A DNA stretch of 64,000 nucleotides, taken from assembly GCF_001053185.1 (NCBI RefSeq), contig NZ_CSTD01000001.1:1172333-1236332 (forward strand). The letters are read 5' to 3'. This document shows, piece by piece, positions 17,737 to 25,812 of the stretch (positions are counted from its first letter, which is position 1; each line of letters begins with the position of its first letter). Both the position numbers and the translations under genes were made by a program. The DNA comes from Mycobacterium bohemicum DSM 44277. GTDB taxonomy: Bacteria; Actinomycetota; Actinomycetes; Mycobacteriales; Mycobacteriaceae. Under the pieces are notes generated by a model. The model was given only the letters and a program-made list of their open reading frames with translations. It was not told the origin of the DNA and did not search any database.

Positions 17737-20487
17737 TTAATGCGCCGCCGAGTCCCACGAGCGGCCGTAGCCGACCGACACCTCGAGCGGAACGTCGAGC
17801 GGGTAGGCGCCGCCCATCTTCTCGCGGGCCAGCGCTTCGACCTTCTCCCGCTCACCGGGGGCGATCTCGAACAGCAGCTCGTCGTGCACCTGCAGCAGCA
17901 TCCTGGAGGCCAGTCCGGCCTGCCTGATCCCCTTGTCGACCTCGATCATCGCGACCTTGATGATGTCGGCCGCGCTGCCCTGGATGGGGGCGTTGAGCGC
18001 CGCCCGCTCGGCGGCCTCACGCACCTGCCGATTGCTGCTGTCCAGCTCGGGTAGGTAGCGCCGGCGGCCCAGCACCGTCGAGGTGTAACCGTCCTTGCGG
18101 GCCTGCTCCACGACGGCCATCAGGTAGTCGCGGACCCCACCGAACCGGGCGAAGTACTGGTCCATCTGGTCTTTGGCCTCTTCCGTCGAGATCTTCAGCT
18201 GAGCCGACAGGCCGTAGGCGCTGAGGCCGTAGGCCAGCCCGTAGGACATCGCCTTGACCCGGCGGCGCAGTTCCGGGGTGACCTCGTCGATCGGCACCCC
18301 GAACGCGCGGGAGGCCACGAACGAGTGCAGGTCCTCCCCCGTGTTGAACGCCTCGATGAGGCCCTCGTCCTTGGACAGGTGGGCCATGATCCGCATCTCG
18401 ATCTGGCTGTAGTCGGCGGTCATCAGTTCCGTGTAGCCCTCGCCCACCACGAACGCGTCGCGGATCTGCCGGCCCGCGTCGGTGCGGATCGGGATGTTCT
18501 GCAGGTTGGGCTCGGTCGACGACAGCCGGCCGGTGGCCGCGATCGTCTGGTTGAACGTCGTGTGGATGCGGCCGTCGTCGGCGACCGAGTTCAGCAATCC
18601 GTCGACGGTGACCTTCAGCCGCGTGACGTCGCGGTGGGTCAGCAGGTGCTGCAGGAAGGGGTGCCCGGTCTTGTCGAACAGCGATTGCAGGGCGTCGGCG
18701 TCGGTGGTGTAGCCGGTCTTGGTCCGCTTGGTCTTGGGCATCCCGAGCTCGTCGAAGAGCACGGCCTGCAACTGTTTTGGTGAGCCCAGGTTGATCTGCT
18801 TGCCGATCACGGCGTACGCGGCCTCGGCGGCGTCACGGATCTCGTCACCGAATGTGCTCTGCAACTCCGTCAGCTGCTGCACATCGACGGCGATGCCGAC
18901 ACCCTCCATGTCCGCCAGCACCCGCTGGACCGGCAGCTCCATCTCGCCGAGCAATGCCGACGAGTCGATGCGGTCCAGTTCGGCGTCCAGGGCTTCGGCG
19001 AGGTCCGCGACCGCCCGCGCCCGCAGGGTCAGCGTCTGGACGGCCTGCTCGTCCACGCCGTCGATGTCATCGAGCAGCGAAAGCTGTTGCTGCTCAGGCT
19101 TTTCCGCGCGCAGTTCACGACGCAGGTAACGCAATGACAGATCGTCGAGGGTGAAGCTGCGCTGCCCGGGACGCACGACGTAGGCGGCCAGGGCGGTGTC
19201 GGAGGTGACGCCGTCGAGCGCCCAGCCGCGCCCGGCGACGTCGTGGATGGCGAGCTTCGCCTCGTGCAGCGCTTTGGGTTTCGTCGCGTCCGCCAGCCAC
19301 TCGGCCAGGGCGGCGTCGTCGTCGGGCGTGAGCGTCGCCGTCTCGATGTAGCCGCCTTCCCCGTCGGGGGCCGCGATCGCGAGCGCGGTGGCGTCCCCGC
19401 CGTGGGGCAGGTGGGTGCCGGCGATGGCCAGGCCGGATCGGCGCCCGTCCGCGGCGTGCTCCGCCAGCCACCGCCTGACGGTGCCCGGCTCCAGAGCGCC
19501 GCCGCGCACGTCGAACCCCTCGTCGACCTCCGGCTCGACGGCCGCCAGGGTCTCGAACAGCCGGTCCCGCAACACCCGGAACTCCAGATCGTCGAAGAGC
19601 CGGTGGATCTGGTCGCGGTCCCAGGGCAGCATCCGCAACGTGTCCGGCGTCTGCGCGAGCGGCACGTCCTTGACGAGGTCGGTGAGCTCACGGTTGCGGA
19701 TCACGCTCGCCAGGTTGGCCCGCAGCGCGTCGCCCACCTTGCCCCGCACCGAGTCGACGTTGTCGACGAGCGCCTGCAGCGAGCCGTATTCGGCGATCCA
19801 CTTCGAAGCGGTCTTCTCCCCGACGCCGGGGATTCCGGGCAGGTTGTCGCTGGGATCCCCACGCAGGGCGGCGAAGTCGGGGTATTGCGTGGGCGTCAGC
19901 CCGTACTTCTCGACGACGGCCTCCGGGGTGAACCGGGTCAGCTCGCTGACGCCCTTGCGCGGGTAGAGCACGGTCACGTCGTCGCTGACCAGTTGCAGGG
20001 AGTCCCTGTCGCCGGTGACCACCAGGACCCGGTAGCCCTCGTTCTCGGCCTGGGTGGCCAGGGTGGCGATCAGGTCGTCGGCCTCGAACCCGGGCTCGGC
20101 GAGCACGGTGATGCCCAGCGCGCCCAGCACCTCCTTGGTGATGTCGATCTGGCCGTGGAACTCGTCGGGCGTCGACGACCGGTTGGCCTTGTATTCCGGG
20201 TAGCGCTCCGAGCGGAAGGTCTGCCGCGACACGTCGAACGCGGCGGCGATATGCGTGGGCGTTTCGTCGCGCAGCAGGTTGATCAGCATGGCGGTGAAGC
20301 CGTAGACCGCGTTGGTGGTCAGGCCGCCGCGGGTCTTGAAGTTCTCGACCGGCAGCGCGTAGAACGCCCGGAACGCCAGCGAATTGCCGTCCAAGAGCAT
20401 CAGCGTCGGCTTGGCTGTTTCCGCTGCGGTGGCTTTCGGGGCCGCACCGGCGGTTTTCGCGGCAGTCACGGCTCTCACTTTATGCAT
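17737..20487 (-). CDS. polA: DNA polymerase I
   Basis: 916 aa from ATG 20487; GTG at 20478 or 20469 (VTAAKTAG) would suit the family nearly as well. N-terminal 5'-nuclease, residues ~30-315: LMLLDGNSLAFRAFYALP, DRDSLQLVS, GDPSDNLPGIPGVGEKTASK. The middle ~320-530 is a proofreading fold without the usual acidic active-site set, as in other mycobacterial PolA. Polymerase ~540-916: motif A TADYSQIEMRIMAHLS, O-helix KAMSYGLAYGLS, motif C QVHDELLFE. It fills gaps in repair and removes Okazaki primers. Divergent from the DUF35 gene, with 78 bases between. Confidence 0.96.
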   Translation of the reverse strand: MHKVRAVTAAKTAGAAPKATAAETAKPTLMLLDGNSLAFRAFYALPVENFKTRGGLTTNAVYGFTAMLINLLRDETPTHIAAAFDVSRQTFRSERYPEYKANRSSTPDEFHGQIDITKEVLGALGITVLAEPGFEADDLIATLATQAENEGYRVLVVTGDRDSLQLVSDDVTVLYPRKGVSELTRFTPEAVVEKYGLTPTQYPDFAALRGDPSDNLPGIPGVGEKTASKWIAEYGSLQALVDNVDSVRGKVGDALRANLASVIRNRELTDLVKDVPLAQTPDTLRMLPWDRDQIHRLFDDLEFRVLRDRLFETLAAVEPEVDEGFDVRGGALEPGTVRRWLAEHAADGRRSGLAIAGTHLPHGGDATALAIAAPDGEGGYIETATLTPDDDAALAEWLADATKPKALHEAKLAIHDVAGRGWALDGVTSDTALAAYVVRPGQRSFTLDDLSLRYLRRELRAEKPEQQQLSLLDDIDGVDEQAVQTLTLRARAVADLAEALDAELDRIDSSALLGEMELPVQRVLADMEGVGIAVDVQQLTELQSTFGDEIRDAAEAAYAVIGKQINLGSPKQLQAVLFDELGMPKTKRTKTGYTTDADALQSLFDKTGHPFLQHLLTHRDVTRLKVTVDGLLNSVADDGRIHTTFNQTIAATGRLSSTEPNLQNIPIRTDAGRQIRDAFVVGEGYTELMTADYSQIEMRIMAHLSKDEGLIEAFNTGEDLHSFVASRAFGVPIDEVTPELRRRVKAMSYGLAYGLSAYGLSAQLKISTEEAKDQMDQYFARFGGVRDYLMAVVEQARKDGYTSTVLGRRRYLPELDSSNRQVREAAERAALNAPIQGSAADIIKVAMIEVDKGIRQAGLASRMLLQVHDELLFEIAPGEREKVEALAREKMGGAYPLDVPLEVSVGYGRSWDSAAH

Positions 20488-20553
20488 CCGGTATGACGTC
20501 CCGCCCTTCGCGCCGGAACTGCAACACGTTTCAGTTTTTGGGTGGGGCCTGGG

Positions 20554-20559
20554 TAGTCT
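20554..20559 (+). promoter_or_regulatory. -10 element for a leaderless transcript
   Basis: TAGTCT fits the TANNNT consensus and ends six bases before the GTG at 20566. Transcription would start at the G of the start codon. No ribosome site is present, in agreement with leaderless expression. Confidence 0.5.
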
Positions 20560-20565
20560 GGCCGA

Positions 20566-21009
20566 GTGCCCGAGGTCACCAGCCAACAACCCGCGATCGA
20601 CGGATGGTTCGCCACCGATGACGCCGGCGTTCCCCATTTGATCGGCAGCAGGTGTCCCCAGTGCGGCACCTACGTCTTCCCGCCGCGCGAGAACAACTGC
20701 CCCAACCCCGCGTGCGCCAACGACTCCCTGGAGTCGGTGGCGCTGTCGACGCGGGGAACGCTGTGGAGCTACACGGAGAACCGTTACGCGCCGCCCCCGC
20801 CGTACCCGTCTCCGGACCCGTTCGAGCCGTTCGCCGTCGCCGCCGTCGAGCTGGCCGCCGAGGGGCTGATCGTGCTGGGCAAGGTGGTCGAGGGCACGCT
20901 GGCGGCCGACCTGAAGGTCGGCATGGCGATGGAGTTGACCACCATGACGCTGTTCACCGACGACGACGGCGTCGAGCGCACCGTGCACGCCTGGAGGATC
21001 GCCGAATGA
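20566..21009 (+). CDS. DUF35 zinc-ribbon/OB-fold protein (Rv1628c-like)
   Basis: 147 aa from GTG 20566. A rubredoxin-like zinc ribbon CPQCGTYVFPP ... CPNPAC sits at ~30-50, then an OB-fold (GTLWSYTENRYAPPPPYP, GKVVEGTLAADLKVGM). DUF35 proteins pair with thiolase-like partners in acyl-CoA and sterol side-chain chemistry (family knowledge), and the thiolase-like gene follows with a 4-base ATGA overlap. The two products probably form one complex. Confidence 0.88.
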   Translation: MPEVTSQQPAIDGWFATDDAGVPHLIGSRCPQCGTYVFPPRENNCPNPACANDSLESVALSTRGTLWSYTENRYAPPPPYPSPDPFEPFAVAAVELAAEGLIVLGKVVEGTLAADLKVGMAMELTTMTLFTDDDGVERTVHAWRIAE

Positions 21010-22205
21010 CTCCCGAACCGCTCTACATCCTCGGCGCGGGTATGCACCCCTGGGGCAAATGGGGCCGCGACTTCACCGAGTACGGGGTCGTCGCCGCGCG
21101 CGCCGCACTCGCGGAGGCCGGCCTGGACTGGCGTCAGATCCAGTTGGTCGCCGGGGCGGACACCATCCGCAACGGCTACCCGGGATTCGTCGCGGGCGCG
21201 ACGTTCGCGCAGAAGCTGGGCTGGAACGGCATTCCCGTCAGTTCGAGCTACGCCGCCTGCGCCAGCGGCTCGCAGGCGCTGCAGAGCGCCCGCGCCCAGA
21301 TCCTGGCGGGGTTCTGCGACGTCGCGCTGGTGATCGGCGCCGACACCACGCCGAAGGGCTTCTTCGCGCCCGTCGGGGGCGAACGCCGCAACGATCCCGA
21401 CTGGCAGCGCTTCCACCTCATCGGCGCCACCAACACGGTGTACTTCGCGCTGCTGGCGCGGCGGCGGATGGACCTCTACGGCGCCACCCTCGAGGACTTC
21501 GCCCAGGTGAAGGTCAAGAACTCCCGGCACGGGCTCAACAACCCCAACGCCCGCTACCGCAAGGAGAACTCGATCGACGACGTGCTGGCCAGCCCGGTGG
21601 TCTCGGACCCGCTGCGGCTGCTGGACATCTGCGCGACCTCCGACGGGGCGGCGGCGCTGATCGTGGCGAGCAAGTCCTTCACCGAGAAGCACCTCGGCTC
21701 CGTCGCGGGCGTGCCCTCGGTGCGCGCGATCAGCACGGTGACCCCGCGCTACCCGCAACACCTGCCCGAATTGCCGGACATCGCAACGGATTCCACCGCC
21801 GTGGTGCCCGCGCCCGATCGGGTGTTCAAGGACCAGATCCTGGACGCGGCCTACGCCGAGGCGGGCATCGGGCCCGAGGACCTGAGCCTGGCCGAGGTCT
21901 ATGACCTGTCGACCGCGCTCGAACTCGACTGGTATGAGCACCTGGGCCTGTGCGCCAAGGGCGAGGCCGAGGCGCTGCTGCGCAGCGGCGCGACCGCCCT
22001 GGGCGGCAAGGTCCCCGTCAACCCGTCGGGCGGGCTGGCGTGCTTCGGCGAGGCCATCCCCGCCCAGGCGATCGCCCAGGTCTGCGAGCTGACCTGGCAG
22101 CTGCGGGGCCAGGCCACCGGACGGCAGGTGGAGAACGCCACCGTCGGCGTCACCGCCAACCAGGGCCTGTTCGGCCACGGCTCGTCGGTGATCGTCGCCC
22201 GCTAG
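21006..22205 (+). CDS. Thiolase-family protein (non-specific lipid-transfer/thiolase type, Rv1627c-like)
   Basis: 399 aa from ATG 21006, overlapping the DUF35 stop. The thiolase fold is clear: YAACASGSQALQSARAQILAG holds the nucleophile-region Cys, and the C-terminal half has NPSGGLACFGEAIPAQ and a GHGSSVIV end. The usual C-terminal catalytic Cys motif of degradative thiolases is not obvious, as in SCP2-thiolase-like proteins that work with DUF35 subunits in sterol side-chain cleavage. Exact substrate unknown. It ends in a perfect hairpin shared with the convergent pdtaR gene. Confidence 0.88.
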   Translation: MTPEPLYILGAGMHPWGKWGRDFTEYGVVAARAALAEAGLDWRQIQLVAGADTIRNGYPGFVAGATFAQKLGWNGIPVSSSYAACASGSQALQSARAQILAGFCDVALVIGADTTPKGFFAPVGGERRNDPDWQRFHLIGATNTVYFALLARRRMDLYGATLEDFAQVKVKNSRHGLNNPNARYRKENSIDDVLASPVVSDPLRLLDICATSDGAAALIVASKSFTEKHLGSVAGVPSVRAISTVTPRYPQHLPELPDIATDSTAVVPAPDRVFKDQILDAAYAEAGIGPEDLSLAEVYDLSTALELDWYEHLGLCAKGEAEALLRSGATALGGKVPVNPSGGLACFGEAIPAQAIAQVCELTWQLRGQATGRQVENATVGVTANQGLFGHGSSVIVAR

Positions 22206-22230
22206 GCGGTTCGGCTCGGCTGGGGGCCCG

Positions 22231-22290
22231 GCGAGCAGACGCAGAATCGCACCCGGATGCGCGCATCCGTGCGATTCTGCGTCTGCTCGC
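22231..22290. repeat. Hairpin repeat, copy 1 (22-bp perfect arms) between convergent genes
   Basis: Arms 22231-22252 and 22269-22290 are perfect reverse complements (left arm begins GCGAGCAGACGCAGAATCGC). The inner bases can add six to seven more pairs with one bulge. It fills the space between the thiolase stop (22205) and the pdtaR stop (22293). The same arm recurs at 43615-43674, also between convergent genes, so this is a dispersed element used as a two-way terminator or transcript-end hairpin. Confidence 0.75.
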
Positions 22291-22292
22291 GG

Positions 22293-22913
22293 TTAGGCGT
22301 CCTCTTCCGCGGTGCCCAGGGTCTCCAGGACGACTTCGGCCACACGCTTCATGGTGGTGCGCCGGTCCATGGCGGCACGCTGGATCCACTTGAACGCCTC
22401 GGGCTCGGTCATGCCCTGCTTGGTCTGCAGCAATCCCTTGGCGCGCTCGACGAGCTTGCGGGTCTCCAGGCGGTCGGACAGCGTCGCCACCTCGCGCTCC
22501 AGCTCGGTGACCTCGCTGAACCGGCTGACGGCCAACTCGATGGCCGGGATCAGGTCGCTGATGGTGAACGGCTTGACCAGGTAGGCCATCGCCCCGGCGT
22601 CGCGGGCGCGCTCGACCAGGTCCCGCTGGCTGAAGGCGGTCAGCACCACGATCGGTGCGATCCGCTTACTGGCGATCTCGGACGCGGCGTCGATGCCGTC
22701 CCGGCGGGGCATTTTGACGTCCATGATGACCAGATCCGGCCTGTGGCGCTCGGCCAACTCGACGGCTTCCTGGCCGTCACCGGCCTCGCCGACGATCTCA
22801 TACCCCTCCTCTCGCAGCATCTCGGCGAGATCCAGTCGGATCAGCGCTTCGTCTTCCGCGATCAGGACCCGGTGCGGCGCAGCGGCGCCGGTGTCGGTCG
22901 TGGGGCCAGTCAT
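22293..22913 (-). CDS. pdtaR: Two-component response regulator with ANTAR domain PdtaR
   Basis: 206 aa from ATG 22913 (MTGPTTDTGAAAPHRVLIAEDEALIRLD). The receiver domain (~15-130) has AEDE, the phospho-acceptor Asp in LVIMDVKMP, the Thr of VVLTAFS and the Lys of YLVKPF. The C-terminal ANTAR RNA-binding domain (~145-200) has the ALARM-type ERAKGLLQTKQGMTEPEAFKWIQ. Length equals Rv1626 (205 aa). PdtaR is paired with the kinase PdtaS and binds RNA to regulate termination (established); pdtaS is not in this window. Confidence 0.95.
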   Translation of the reverse strand: MTGPTTDTGAAAPHRVLIAEDEALIRLDLAEMLREEGYEIVGEAGDGQEAVELAERHRPDLVIMDVKMPRRDGIDAASEIASKRIAPIVVLTAFSQRDLVERARDAGAMAYLVKPFTISDLIPAIELAVSRFSEVTELEREVATLSDRLETRKLVERAKGLLQTKQGMTEPEAFKWIQRAAMDRRTTMKRVAEVVLETLGTAEEDA

Positions 22914-23027
22914 GTCGAACATTGTCTCGCGGGCGGCAGTACCCAGCGACCGCGGGGGCGGCGAGACAGCGTGCGACGGCACATCCTCTATGGTGGGAGG
23001 CTGCCTCTCACGTAGAAGGCCGAGTGA

Positions 23028-23104
23028 GCCCTCGTATCCCAACTGGCAGAGGAAACGGATTCAAAACCCGTACAGTGTGAGTTCGAATCTCACCGAGGGC
23101 ACCA
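23028..23104 (+). tRNA. leuX: tRNA-Leu (anticodon CAA), short variable loop, CCA encoded
   Basis: Acceptor GCCCTCG (23028-23034) pairs with CGAGGGC (23094-23100), discriminator A 23101, CCA 23102-23104. D arm TCC/GGA. Anticodon stem 23055-23059/23067-23071 (last pair A-C). Loop TTCAAAA puts CAA at 23062-23064, which reads UUG. T arm GTGAG/CTCAC with TTCGAAT loop. The variable region is only five bases (23072-23076), whereas bacterial tRNA-Leu normally carries a long variable arm. Position between pdtaR and the cyclase gene matches my memory of leuX in M. tuberculosis. Confidence 0.88.
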
Positions 23105-23294
23105 GCCGCGACAGCGGGATTACCGCCTCTCCCCCAGTTCCCACAGGCCGTGGCGCGGGGCTTCGTACGGCAGCCAGCGCCAATATCCGACCGGCCGGAT
23201 GATTCAGCGCGAATAGCTCCCCCCTAGGTAGGCTTTGGCGGCCGCGCCGGCCGTACGCGAATTGAATTCGCGCCAAATCGAATCCCTAAATAAT

Positions 23295-23323
23295 AATTGG
23301 CCGGGAACGGGGCAATTTTTTTT
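23295..23323 (+). terminator. Intrinsic-type hairpin followed by eight Ts
   Basis: AATTGGCC (23295-23302) can pair with GGCAATT (23311-23317) with one bulged G around an 8-base loop, followed by a T run to 23323. Such U-tract terminators are rare in mycobacteria. It lies ~190 bases after the tRNA in an unusually AT-rich stretch (23270-23350) and could end the tRNA transcript. Apart from this I see no gene in 23105-23410. Confidence 0.45.
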
Positions 23324-23410
23324 CACCGTCAATTTTCCACTATTGCATTCCCGATTCGCAGCGTACGATCCGTTACACACAGGCAATCGCCTCGGCCGCG
23401 GGGGTGAGAT

Positions 23411-23614
23411 ATGGCTCAGCGCTCCAAGAAGATTGGTATCGGGTTGATTCTCGCCCTCACCGTTGCGATGACGAATAGCTGTGCGGCAGGCTGTAATACG
23501 GCCGCATCGCTGCTGCACGTGGCCGGCGACTCGATGGAGGGCAGCGACCACGCCGCGCTCTTGCCGATTCCCGGGGAACAGGTGTGCGTGTCGCAGACGG
23601 GCAACCTGGAGTAA
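23411..23614 (+). CDS. Small putative secreted peptide, 67 aa
   Basis: ATG 23411 follows GGGGTGAG at a good distance. MAQRSKKIGIGLILALTVAM is a basic start plus hydrophobic core typical of a signal peptide. It is followed by TNSCAAGC, a weak lipobox-like site, and a short mature part with a third Cys (EQVCVSQTG). A TTGCAT/TACGAT pair (23343-23348, 23364-23369; 15-base spacer) could be its promoter. No family is recognised. Supported by ribosome site, signal-like start and isolated position, not by homology. Confidence 0.5.
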   Translation: MAQRSKKIGIGLILALTVAMTNSCAAGCNTAASLLHVAGDSMEGSDHAALLPIPGEQVCVSQTGNLE

Positions 23615-23792
23615 TCGCACATTTATCGGCCCGTGATGACCGACCGGTGCTTGTCGATTGCGAATTCGGCCTATTGATCGACTGAGCGAATCGGCGCACC
23701 GATAACCGCTATCCGCGCGATGCCCGGCTCCGCTTGGAAATGCCTTCTCAAGCCGACCGACACGAGGGCGGGTCACCGGTTACGCTGTCATC

Positions 23793-25133
23793 GTGGCGGC
23801 GAAGAAGTGTGGAGCCCCACCGAAACGGCCAGACGGCTCCCAGCGCCCGGATTGCGTAGCGGCGGTCCGCAATCAAACACGCGAGCGCAACCAGCACTAC
23901 GCGCGCGCCGCGGCCCGCCAGGAAAGGCTGCTCAACATCGCCGCCGCCCTGGCCGTGCTGACGCTGGCGACCTTCGTGTTCATCCAGATCGCGACCGACT
24001 CCTGGTCCTGGCGCGTCGGCGCGATCAACCTCGGCGCCGCGCTCGTCTTCGCCGCCATCCCGTGGCTGCACCGGTTCGGCGGATTGGTTGCGCCGCTTAC
24101 CTTTATCACCGCCGCCTACGTTTCGGTCTTCGTCAGCAGCTGGGCGGTGGGGACGGGCGCGGGCGCCGAATTCTTCTTCCTGGTCGGGGCATGCCTGGTG
24201 GTGCTGCTGCTGGGCATCGACCACATGGTCCTGGCGTCTGCGCTGGCCGGGGTGGCCGCCGCCCTGATCATCACCGTGGAGTACACCGTTCCGCGCACCA
24301 CCGGGCTGCAGCCGGCCTGGGCCCAGCAGATGGGCTTCGTCGTCACGACCGTCTCGGCCTGCGTGATGGTCGTGGTGACGGTGTGGTTTGCGCTGCGGGA
24401 CACCGCGCGCGCCGAGGCGGTGATGGAATCCGAATATGAGCGGTCCGAGGCGCTGCTGTCCAACATGCTGCCGGCCAGCATCGCCGAGCGGCTCAAAGAG
24501 CCCGACCACAACGTCATCGCCGACAAGTACGACGAGGCCTCGGTCCTGTTCGCCGACATTGTCGGCTTCACCGAGCGCGCCAGCAGCACCGCGCCGGCCG
24601 AACTCGTACGGTTCCTGGACCACCTCTACGGAACCTTCGACGAACTGGTCGACCGGCACGGGCTCGAGAAGATCAAGGTCAGCGGCGACTCCTACATGGT
24701 GGTGAGCGGCGTGCCCCGGCCCCGCCCCGACCATGCCCAGGCGCTGGCGGATTTCGCGCTCGACATGACCAAAATCGTGGCGGGGCTGCAAGATCCGCAC
24801 GGCGAGCCGGTGCAGCTGCGGGTGGGCATGGCCACCGGCCCGGTGGTCGCGGGTGTCGTGGGTTCTCGTCGATTCTTCTACGACGTGTGGGGTGACGCCG
24901 TCAACGTCGCGTCACGCATGGAATCCACCGACTCGGTGGGACAAATTCAGGTGCCTGAGGACACCTACCAGCGGCTGAAGGACGAATTCGTCCTGCGCGA
25001 GCGCGGATTGATCGAGGTCAAGGGCAAAGGCATCATGCGCACGTGGCACCTGATCGCCCGGCGGCCGTTCCCGAAACCGATCGAAGATTCGGGCGACGTG
25101 GTCTCCGAGGAACCGCACACCGCCCCCGTGTGA
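23793..25133 (+). CDS. cya: Membrane-anchored class III adenylate cyclase (Rv1625c-like)
   Basis: 446 aa from GTG 23793. TACGCT ends six bases before it, pointing to a leaderless transcript. After a basic N-terminus come six membrane helices (~45-205: AALAVLTLATFVFIQIA, AGVAAALIITVEYTV and others), then a HAMP-like linker and the catalytic domain ~235-430. It contains VLFADIVGFTERAS (metal-binding Asp), LEKIKVSGDSYMVVSG (substrate Lys and second Asp) and VWGDAVNVASRM (transition-state Asn/Arg region). Rv1625c makes cAMP as a homodimer, resembling half of a mammalian cyclase (established). Confidence 0.95.
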   Translation: MAAKKCGAPPKRPDGSQRPDCVAAVRNQTRERNQHYARAAARQERLLNIAAALAVLTLATFVFIQIATDSWSWRVGAINLGAALVFAAIPWLHRFGGLVAPLTFITAAYVSVFVSSWAVGTGAGAEFFFLVGACLVVLLLGIDHMVLASALAGVAAALIITVEYTVPRTTGLQPAWAQQMGFVVTTVSACVMVVVTVWFALRDTARAEAVMESEYERSEALLSNMLPASIAERLKEPDHNVIADKYDEASVLFADIVGFTERASSTAPAELVRFLDHLYGTFDELVDRHGLEKIKVSGDSYMVVSGVPRPRPDHAQALADFALDMTKIVAGLQDPHGEPVQLRVGMATGPVVAGVVGSRRFFYDVWGDAVNVASRMESTDSVGQIQVPEDTYQRLKDEFVLRERGLIEVKGKGIMRTWHLIARRPFPKPIEDSGDVVSEEPHTAPV

Positions 25134-25181
25134 GTCCAAAGTCCCTACCCCGGGACCGCCGTGGTGTGCCAGACTTCGGCC

Positions 25182-25754
25182 ATGACAACCACTCCGGAGA
25201 CCACACCCGTTCCGAGTTTGTTGCCGCACCTGTGGAAATCCGCGTTGGTGTCAGGAATCCTGTCGGTGATCCTCGGCGCCATCGTGCTGGCGAGCCCGGG
25301 ACTTTCGCTGGTGGCCGCCGCGATCGCGTTCGGGGTATACCTGCTGATCACCGGCGCCGCGCAGGTGTTCTTCGCCTTCGCACTGCACGTCTCGGCGGGC
25401 AGCCGCGTCCTGTTGTTCATCAGTGGGGCCGCTTCACTTATCTTGGCGGTGTTGGCTTTTCGCCATTTCGGCAATGCGTTCCTGTTGCTGGCCATCTGGA
25501 TCGGCGTGGGATTCATCTTCCGGGGTGTGGCCACCACGATTTCGGCCGTCAGCGACCCGAACCTGCCGGGACGGGGATGGTCGATCTTCGTCGGCGTGAT
25601 CAGCCTGCTCGCCGGCATCGTGGTCCTCGGATCCCCGTTCGAGTCGCTCTACACGCTGGCGATCGTCGCCGGTGTGTGGTTCGTGGTCATCGGGGTGTTC
25701 GAAATCGTGTCGTCGTTCGGCATCCGCAAGGCGTCGAAGGCGCTGGGCGGTTAG
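25182..25754 (+). CDS. DUF308/HdeD-family membrane protein (Rv1624c-like)
   Basis: 190 aa from ATG 25182 (MTTTPETTPVPSLLPHLWK). Six hydrophobic helices in three pairs (SGILSVILGAIVLASPG, AAAIAFGVYLLITGAAQ, FISGAASLILAVLAF, FLLLAIWIGVGFIFRG, FVGVISLLAGIVVLGSP, LAIVAGVWFVVIGVFEI) match the HdeD/DUF308 repeat. The family is linked to acid or general stress resistance in enterobacteria; no role is shown here. It lies between the cyclase gene and cydA on the same strand. Confidence 0.85.
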   Translation: MTTTPETTPVPSLLPHLWKSALVSGILSVILGAIVLASPGLSLVAAAIAFGVYLLITGAAQVFFAFALHVSAGSRVLLFISGAASLILAVLAFRHFGNAFLLLAIWIGVGFIFRGVATTISAVSDPNLPGRGWSIFVGVISLLAGIVVLGSPFESLYTLAIVAGVWFVVIGVFEIVSSFGIRKASKALGG

Positions 25755-25767
25755 CACCACCGGTAAG

Positions 25768-25784
25768 TACTACACTGTGTCGTA
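25768..25784. promoter_or_regulatory. Near-perfect palindrome upstream of cydA, candidate operator
   Basis: TACTACAC-T-GTGTCGTA is a 17-base inverted repeat with one mismatched pair, centred on 25776, 29 bases before the cydA start. It resembles the TACTACA/TGTAGTA type of box used by BlaI-like repressors in mycobacteria (memory, spacing not checked). It overlaps the probable cydA promoter, so repressor control of cydABDC is likely; the regulator is not identified. Confidence 0.45.
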
Positions 25785-25812
25785 GACCTTGACCCTTGAG
25801 GGGGCGTGACGG

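Noticed and set aside
20488..20988. N-terminal extension of polA across the DUF35 gene
   Set aside because: The DUF35 gene on the other strand has clear zinc-ribbon motifs, and PolA homology begins only after 20487.
23748..24800. Minus-strand open frame opposite the adenylate cyclase
   Set aside because: Antisense shadow; the plus strand shows all cyclase catalytic motifs.
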